A stretch of DNA of 64,000 nt. Origin: Streptococcus australis (GTDB taxonomy: Bacteria; Bacillota; Bacilli; Lactobacillales; Streptococcaceae). The stretch covers positions 1 to 64,000 of the forward strand of contig NZ_JADNGY010000001.1 of assembly GCF_015553625.1 (NCBI RefSeq), given 5' to 3'. Every line of letters begins with the position of its first letter. Position 1 is the first letter of the stretch. Both the position numbers and the translations under genes were made by a program. The notes under the pieces are model-generated. The model saw only the letters and a program-made list of their open reading frames with translations, was not told the origin of the DNA and did not search any database. Of the stretch, positions 58,855-64,000 are shown one piece after another.

Positions 58855-58992
58855 GAGGCTTTCCACCGTGAGAAAAGTCCTTGAAATAGTGATATTTCAA
58901 GGACTCGGGAGTTTTGAAACTTTAGGTTCAAAACTAAGTCATGGAACTTCTTCGAAGTTCGCTGACGTCCGTACTCACTTAAGAAAAGCCTC
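58855..58992 (+). ncRNA. Branched RNA-like element with five perfect stems
   Basis: An outer stem, GAGGCTTT (58855-58862) with AAAGCCTC (58985-58992), then GTGAG (58868-58872) with CTCAC (58974-58978). These enclose three hairpins: GTCCTTGAAATA/TATTTCAAGGAC (58877-58904), GTTTTGAA/TTCAAAAC (58911-58934) and GAACTTC/GAAGTTC (58944-58960, extended by GTCA/TGAC). It could be a small RNA with the following terminator, or a BOX-like modular repeat. I cannot assign a family. Confidence 0.6.
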
Positions 58993-59013
58993 TAGAAAAC
59001 TTAAACTACAAGT

Positions 59014-59047
59014 AACGACTAACTTTTAAAAGGTTAGTCGTTTTTTT
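59014..59047 (+). terminator. Terminator after the branched RNA element
   Basis: AACGACTAAC pairs with GTTAGTCGTT and is followed by TTTTT. Confidence 0.85.
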
Positions 59048-59135
59048 AGAAATATTTTAGAATTACTTGATAGTTATTTGAAAAGCAAGCTGTATACTAA
59101 GAGTGTAAAGAAAATAACCAAGAAGGAGTTCTCTT

Positions 59136-59321
59136 ATGAAAAAGAAACTAATGGTTGTCGCTATCGCCTCTATCATTGCTCTTAGCGTCTGGAGCCTCGT
59201 ACATAACGATTTTAACTTTGAGGTCACATTCAACGATAGTCAAACAAATTTTATAGAGCATAGCTACGAGCATGAAGCCTACGGAATCGTTTTCGATTTG
59301 CTAGAAAATAAGCTGTACTAA
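59136..59321 (+). CDS. Small membrane-anchored or secreted peptide (61 aa)
   Basis: A 61-residue peptide with a typical export start: KKK, then a hydrophobic core (about 5-22, VVAIASIIALSVWSLV), then a polar, acidic tail rich in Asn, Glu and His. AAGGAG precedes the ATG and a terminator separates it from genes upstream. It lies 12 bases before an ABC transporter ATPase, suggesting one operon. It may be a transporter accessory or a sensed or exported peptide; I do not recognise it. Confidence 0.7.
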   Translation: MKKKLMVVAIASIIALSVWSLVHNDFNFEVTFNDSQTNFIEHSYEHEAYGIVFDLLENKLY

Positions 59322-59333
59322 GGAGAAGAAACC

Positions 59334-60242
59334 ATGGAAAAAGTATTAGAAATTTCCCATTTGAGTAAAAAATTTGGTCAACAATACGCCTTAAACGATG
59401 TGAATCTGAGCATTCGCAAAGGTGATGTCTACGGCCTGATCGGTAAGAACGGAGCTGGGAAAACCACCCTCATCAAGGTCATCACCCAGCTGATTCAGGA
59501 AACCGACGGAAGCGTCTCCCTCTTTGCTTCTACAAATCGCTCCCAGTGGACCCAAGCCCTGAAACGTGTCGGATCCGTCATTGAGAGTCCCGTGGCACAC
59601 AAACATATGACTGCCTATCAAAACTTAGTCTACTATTGCAAGGCTCGCCATATCCCAAACCCCGACCAGGTCATCAAAGAAACCCTGAACTATGTCGGCC
59701 TGAACAATACTGGTAAGAAGAAATTCCGTGATTTTTCACTGGGAATGAAACAACGGTTGGGAATTGCCATTGCGCTCATTGCCAAACCCGACTTCCTCAT
59801 TCTGGACGAACCCATCAATGGTCTTGATCCGGTCGGAATCAAGGAATTTCGTCAGATGATCAAGCGCCTCAATGATGAACTCGGCATGACCATCCTCATT
59901 TCCAGTCATATCCTCTCTGAACTCTATCTGGTTGCTAATCGCTTTGGCATTGTCGACCAAGGACGCCTGATCAAAGAAATTAGCAAGGCCGAATTCGAGG
60001 AGCAAGGCGAAGACTATATCATCCTCAAGACCAATCAACTAGCCCTCGCGAGTCAACTGATCCAGGATCAACTCCATCATCGCATCAAGGTCATCGATAA
60101 GGATGGAGAAATCCATATCTTTGGCCAGACTCACGATATTAAAGTCATCGTCAAAGCCCTCGTTCAAGCGGATATTGACGTGGACGAAATCTACTATGCC
60201 CGCCAAGATCTAGAAAAATTCTTTACAGAATTGGTAGACTAG
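59334..60242 (+). CDS. ABC transporter ATP-binding protein (drug/lantibiotic type)
   Basis: A 302-residue ATPase. Walker A GKNGAGKTT is near residue 38, the Q-loop lies after it, and a degenerate signature (FSLGMKQRLG) is near 135. Walker B FLILDEP is near 155 and the switch His follows (SSH). The C-terminal extension of about 90 residues is common in BcrA/LanF-type exporters. It pairs with the permease that follows and may give peptide-antibiotic resistance or immunity (inference from family and neighbours). Confidence 0.9.
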   Translation: MEKVLEISHLSKKFGQQYALNDVNLSIRKGDVYGLIGKNGAGKTTLIKVITQLIQETDGSVSLFASTNRSQWTQALKRVGSVIESPVAHKHMTAYQNLVYYCKARHIPNPDQVIKETLNYVGLNNTGKKKFRDFSLGMKQRLGIAIALIAKPDFLILDEPINGLDPVGIKEFRQMIKRLNDELGMTILISSHILSELYLVANRFGIVDQGRLIKEISKAEFEEQGEDYIILKTNQLALASQLIQDQLHHRIKVIDKDGEIHIFGQTHDIKVIVKALVQADIDVDEIYYARQDLEKFFTELVD

Positions 60243-60298
60243 TCCAAATACCATCTTCCTGTATAACCTATCCACACATTTCATTTAGGAGATTTATC

Positions 60299-61051
60299 AT
60301 GTTGCATACCATTCAAGCAGATTTTTATAGACTTTTTCGCTCCAAAGGTTTTTGGATTACAGAAGCCATTCTCGTTCTCAATATCCTGTCTGGAGTCATC
60401 TTCGGAGCTACCGGCCACGTCGGTGTCAATACGGAATCCAAATTACCCCAAGCGACAGAAATTTGGACAGGATTTAAAGCCTTGACCAACTACTCCTCCA
60501 GCATCAGTGTGACCATCCTCTTTACCATTATTGTCATCACCCTGGTCCTGGGAACAGATTTAACACAAAACTTATACAAGAATAGCCTGGCCTATGGCGT
60601 TTCTCGCACCAGCTACTACTTTGCCAAAAGTGCCGTTGTCTTGACCATTGCTCTTTTCCAATTCCTCGTTTCTTATGGTCTCGTCTTCTTGATTGCGACC
60701 CTCTACAATGGACTTGGCACCATGCCAGAGCACTTCTTCTCTCATTTTGGCTTGACCCTTCTGATTCAGTTCCTCTCCACCTTGGCTTGGGTCAGCATCA
60801 TTTCCTTCCTCCTTTACGCCAGCCAATCCATCACCTTGGCTTTCGTTGGCTACTTCGTTGGAAATATCTTCTTAAGCCTTCCTGCGCTCTTCTTTAAAGA
60901 CATCGACATTTTACACTATCTAAACTTGGAATTCCAATATTCCATGGTCCAAAGTACGACAGCAACCAACAATACCCTCTCTATCGCCCTTGGATTCATC
61001 CTTGTTTTCGGATTCCTAGGACTAGCTACCTTTAAACACAAAGATTTATAA
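60299..61051 (+). CDS. ABC-2 type transporter permease
   Basis: A 250-residue membrane protein with about six hydrophobic segments and a soluble N-terminus (HTIQADFYRLFRSKGFW), typical of BcrB/LanE-type permeases. AGGAG precedes the ATG. It is the last gene of the peptide-ATPase-permease operon and ends against repeat copy D, which separates it from the convergent two-component system. Confidence 0.85.
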   Translation: MLHTIQADFYRLFRSKGFWITEAILVLNILSGVIFGATGHVGVNTESKLPQATEIWTGFKALTNYSSSISVTILFTIIVITLVLGTDLTQNLYKNSLAYGVSRTSYYFAKSAVVLTIALFQFLVSYGLVFLIATLYNGLGTMPEHFFSHFGLTLLIQFLSTLAWVSIISFLLYASQSITLAFVGYFVGNIFLSLPALFFKDIDILHYLNLEFQYSMVQSTTATNNTLSIALGFILVFGFLGLATFKHKDL

Positions 61052-61056
61052 AAACA

Positions 61057-61230
61057 AAGAGGCTGGGACAAAAGTCCTAGCCTCTCAATTGTCTTTGGAT
61101 TGTCGAGCAAGACGCAGTGGTTGAGTGGGATCTACTACGCTGATTTCATCAGCTTTTACAGCCCTACTCAACTGTAAGGAGGTGGGACGACGAAATCGAA
61201 TTCTAACGAATGACCGATTTCTGCCCCACT
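61057..61230. repeat. Repeat element copy D
   Basis: A full copy, same orientation as A and B, between convergent ABC permease and histidine kinase genes. The left hairpin GAGGCTGGGAC/GTCCTAGCCTC begins about nine bases past the permease stop. The right hairpin ends one to two bases before the kinase stop. The right arm has GCCCCAC instead of GTCCCAC, which still pairs through the neighbouring bases. Confidence 0.9.
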
Positions 61231-61231
61231 C

Positions 61232-62113
61232 TCATTTTTTTAATGTAATGGTTAAGATAAACCAGTCTGCCTCAGTTGCCAGTTGTAAGTCTCCTCCTAA
61301 GATCTCTACAAAATTTTGAATGATGTAGAGGCCCAAACCAGAAGACTCTTCTGTGTCCGATAGATTTTCCGAATAGAATCGACTAGCCAGTTGGTCTAAG
61401 TGTTGAATCGGCTGTTGCACAATATTTCGCAGTTCGACCTGAATCGTCTCCTCATCAGAAATCAAGGTCAAACGGGCCTGCTCCTTTCCATGCTTGAGGA
61501 CATTGCTGAGCATATTTTGCAAGAGGCGCTCCCAAAGCTCAGGATCGGTGGCATAATGGAGATGCTCTTCTAGCTCCACCTCTAGTGCAATACCCGCCTC
61601 GGACAAGCTATCATAATACTGGAACAACTGCTGGGTTAGGACTTGGCTGAGATTAACGTCTGAAAGCCGAGGCTGAATGGCACCCTCCATCAAGCGTCTG
61701 TATTCCAAGAGTGATTCCAAGCGTTTTGAGACGACTTGAAGATTGGAAGCAATTTTTTTCAGTTTTTCCTCTTCTTGCGTCCCACCCTTGATGATTTGTT
61801 GGGTATAACCAGACGCAATGGTCAAAGGCGTCCGAATATCGTGAGCAATATTACTGATGGCCATATCCAAGGTTTTCTTCTCTTGAAAGGCAATCCGATT
61901 GGTCCGCTCGATCTGGTCAAAGAGCTCACTGACCTGTTTGGTCAAGGCGACCAATTCTTTATTTGAAACACGTGACGTCAACCGTACCCCACTCCCATTT
62001 TGGAGCTTCTTTTGAATCTGCTCCTGCAAATCTCTTAAGGCAGAAAGCAGGCGAACGTAGCCCAGTCCCAAGAGAAGGACAAGGAAGACTAGAACTAGAA
62101 CGACTCCCCACAT
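61232..62113 (-). CDS. Sensor histidine kinase
   Basis: A 293-residue kinase with one N-terminal transmembrane helix (about 3-22) and almost no extracytoplasmic part, so it resembles intramembrane-sensing kinases. The phospho-acceptor His is in NIAHDIRTPLT near residue 92. The N box (NMLSNVLKHG) lies near 200 and the G box (SSGLGLYI) near 263. It overlaps the regulator gene by one base. The neighbouring ABC transporter is the likely target or co-sensor. Confidence 0.9.
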   Translation of the reverse strand: MWGVVLVLVFLVLLLGLGYVRLLSALRDLQEQIQKKLQNGSGVRLTSRVSNKELVALTKQVSELFDQIERTNRIAFQEKKTLDMAISNIAHDIRTPLTIASGYTQQIIKGGTQEEEKLKKIASNLQVVSKRLESLLEYRRLMEGAIQPRLSDVNLSQVLTQQLFQYYDSLSEAGIALEVELEEHLHYATDPELWERLLQNMLSNVLKHGKEQARLTLISDEETIQVELRNIVQQPIQHLDQLASRFYSENLSDTEESSGLGLYIIQNFVEILGGDLQLATEADWFILTITLKK

Positions 62114-62802
62114 TACTTGTCTCCTTTCAAGCGAACACCCAAGCCCCAGACGGTTTCAATGTAATCCTCATTAGGATCGAGTTGGGCAATTTTCTTTCGG
62201 AGATTGCTCAATTGGGCATTGAGCGTATTGTCTCCAGGCAGATAGACTTCTTCCCAGACTGCCTCATACAATTCTTCTTTGGTGAAAATCTTCTTTGGAT
62301 GCGCCAATAAAGTTTCAAAAATTTGAAATTCCTTTTTACCTAAGCGAAGCGTTTTTTCTCCAGACTCCAGTTCAAAGGTTTCTGGGTTCAGAACCAGATT
62401 TTTAAAAGTCAGCTTTTTCGATGATGGAGCTTCCTGTGCCGGAGTGAGGTTATTTCTCAGTTGCACCGTCACCCGAGCCGCCACCTCATCCAGATTAAAG
62501 GGCTTGACGATATAATCATTGGCACCTGCAAGGAGATACTGGCTAATGAGGTGTTTATCACCAAGAGCTGTCATCATGATGACCGGTACCTGACTCTGCA
62601 AACGGATTTCCTCAAGGACCTGATCCCCATTTTTCCCAGGGAGCATGATATCGAGAAGGACCAAATCAATGCTTTCTTGCTGGAAGAGTCGTAGCCCTTC
62701 TGTACCTGAAAAAGCCTGAAGCACCTCATGGTCTTCGCTTAAGAGACTATACAAAATTTCTTGGATATCATTATTATCTTCAATTAATAAGATGCGTGCC
62801 AC
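62113..62802 (-). CDS. OmpR-family response regulator
   Basis: A 229-residue regulator. The receiver domain has the acidic pocket (IEDN), phospho-acceptor Asp in LVLLDIMLPG near residue 50, and conserved Thr and Lys (MMTALGD, VKPF). The C-terminal winged helix ends with YIETVWGLGVRL. GTG at 62802 lies eight bases after GAGGAG. A GTG nine bases upstream overlaps that site and is less likely. It forms a two-component pair with the kinase that follows. Confidence 0.92.
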   Translation of the reverse strand: MARILLIEDNNDIQEILYSLLSEDHEVLQAFSGTEGLRLFQQESIDLVLLDIMLPGKNGDQVLEEIRLQSQVPVIMMTALGDKHLISQYLLAGANDYIVKPFNLDEVAARVTVQLRNNLTPAQEAPSSKKLTFKNLVLNPETFELESGEKTLRLGKKEFQIFETLLAHPKKIFTKEELYEAVWEEVYLPGDNTLNAQLSNLRKKIAQLDPNEDYIETVWGLGVRLKGDK

Positions 62803-62944
62803 TTGCCTCACTCCTCTTTTCTATGCTTACGAAATCATTTCTATTCCCCTAGCCTATCAAATAAAGGGACCTTCGTCAATGAAAATCTGATAAAATCCTA
62901 TAGTCCCCAGGTAGAGCTGCATGGTAGGTCATCACAAGATGAAC

Positions 62945-62974
62945 TTGACTATCCTTTCTTTCAAAGGGTATAAT
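62945..62974 (+). promoter_or_regulatory. Promoter of the anchored unknown gene
   Basis: TTGACT (62945-62950), 18 bases, TATAAT (62969-62974), with GGGAG before the gene start. Confidence 0.75.
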
Positions 62975-63005
62975 AGGACCAATGACACAATAGGGAGAAT
63001 CATCT

Positions 63006-63539
63006 ATGAAAAAAAATGCCAAAACTCAAATCAGCCTTGTATCCATTCTCGTCATCCTGGGCGTTGGTGCAAGAATGATGCGAATCATCCACCGCCAGCA
63101 AATCAGGGAGCAAAACAGACAAACCGTCCAAACGACTAAAAAGGTTGCAGAGTTTCAGAAAACACTAGACGAGGAAGAAACCAAGAAACGGAACGAAACC
63201 TTCAACAAGATTTTTAATGAATCCCTAGTTCAGAAAAATTTTGAAAATTGGCAAAAAGTCGATGAACTTCATGGTTTGGGACAAAGAACTGGGCAATTTT
63301 ATATCTATAACTTTGAAAAAAAAGAAGAGATTCTCTTAGAGAATACAGATCAAGCATTTGTTCTGCCGATTCGAGACAAGAGTAATAACGTCACATTTCA
63401 GGCTATCTTTGCCCACAAGGACGGTCAGTGGCACATCATGAAACCAGACGGAAGTTCTCAGTTGCAACTAGGAGAAGCCAGCATTTCCGCTGAATCTAAG
63501 TTTGTCATCGAAAACAATGTCTTAGACTACGACCAGTAA
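63006..63539 (+). CDS. Uncharacterised membrane-anchored protein
   Basis: A 177-residue protein I do not recognise. A short N-terminal hydrophobic segment (about 9-22) is followed by a charged, coiled-coil-like helix (about 28-70). A compact C-terminal domain (about 80-170) is rich in Phe, Gln and Asp. It should be anchored with the bulk outside. It has its own good promoter and terminator, and is divergent from the response regulator, so it could belong to that regulon. Confidence 0.72.
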   Translation: MKKNAKTQISLVSILVILGVGARMMRIIHRQQIREQNRQTVQTTKKVAEFQKTLDEEETKKRNETFNKIFNESLVQKNFENWQKVDELHGLGQRTGQFYIYNFEKKEEILLENTDQAFVLPIRDKSNNVTFQAIFAHKDGQWHIMKPDGSSQLQLGEASISAESKFVIENNVLDYDQ

Positions 63540-63568
63540 ATCAATAAGGACTTGCCTTAACGACATAC

Positions 63569-63613
63569 AAAAAGCTTAGGACCCCAGCTTTGGTTGGGAT
63601 TCTAAGCTTTTTA
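63569..63613. terminator. Bidirectional terminator before the GH1 gene
   Basis: AAAAAGCTTAG and ACCCCAGC pair with GTTGGG and CTAAGCTTTTT. It is placed between convergent genes. Confidence 0.88.
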
Positions 63614-63664
63614 GTTTGCTGTCAGAGAGTCATCCAGAAGATGGTTTAGCTCTAGAGGAGACTT

Positions 63665-64000
<336 letters not shown>

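Larger units (their letters stand above)
58764..59135. other. 372 bp non-coding region before the peptide/ABC module
   Basis: No credible gene. It contains an AT-rich stretch (58764-58850), a branched structured element (58855-58992), a terminator (59014-59047) and the promoter region of the small peptide gene, with TATACT at 59093-59098. Confidence 0.75.

Noticed and set aside
58844-59029. 61-codon open frame through the branched element
   Set aside because: It has no ribosome site, odd composition, and its sequence is fully explained by the inverted repeats; it also ends just before the terminator.

Overview
The window looks like about 64 kb of chromosome from a low-GC oral Streptococcus, probably of the mitis/sanguinis/parasanguinis type. 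That assignment is an inference from gene content and order: secA-aroF-acpS-alr-recG, rpsF-ssb-rpsR, scrK/scrA/scrB/scrR, a full hut cluster, a phosphoketolase and pabBC. I see no phage, insertion sequence, CRISPR array, rRNA or tRNA. Nearly every gene has a clear Shine-Dalgarno site and intergenic gaps are short, so most structure outside genes is promoters, hairpin terminators and one repeat family.

Layout. (1) 1-12.6 kb: a HAD/MazG-like fusion, asparaginase, recG, alr, acpS, a DAHP synthase, secA, mannose-6-phosphate isomerase and queG. (2) 12.6-19.7 kb: PAP2 phosphatase, a deformylase-like protein and the sucrose regulon (scrK, scrA, scrB, scrR) with ScrR-like operators at three promoters. 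(3) 19.7-28.8 kb: nusB, asp23, efp, pepP, uvrA, corA, a DUF1129 protein, a GNAT, rpsR, ssb, rpsF. (4) 28.9-35.2 kb: a glycosyltransferase / phosphodiester glycosidase / membrane-protein cassette, phosphoketolase and an unknown membrane protein. (5) 35.2-49.9 kb: histidine utilisation, with hutI divergent from hutU-ftcD-fchA-fhs-hutD-permease-hutH-hutG, followed by a large SARP/AAA/TPR regulator. (6) 50-58.8 kb: metE-metF, a decayed alpha-glucosidase, an acyltransferase, pabBC and a hydrolase. (7) 58.8-64 kb: a branched RNA or repeat structure, a 61-residue peptide, an ABC transporter, a two-component system, an unknown anchored protein and the end of a GH1 6-phospho-beta-glucosidase.

Most interesting system. 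The hutI and hutU promoters diverge, and each carries two direct TTGAC heptamers with an exact 11 bp period. In both, the downstream heptamer lies exactly 8 bp before a good -10 box. This is the textbook layout of SARP activator sites in actinomycetes. A SARP-type regulator with the right DNA-binding and BTAD domains is encoded at the other end of the same cluster. I infer a SARP-controlled histidine-catabolic regulon in a streptococcus. The enzymes could send the formimino group either to formamide (HutG) or through folate to formate plus ATP (FtcD, cyclodeaminase, Fhs).

Other points. A roughly 180 bp repeat sits at four gene 3' ends, three of them clearly between convergent genes. It carries a strong hairpin at each end, with paired base changes, and appears to act as a bidirectional terminator. 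Two genes (queG, pabBC) have a -10 box exactly six bases before the ATG and so look leaderless. Several long RNA stems lie inside the hut operon and before the peptide/ABC module.
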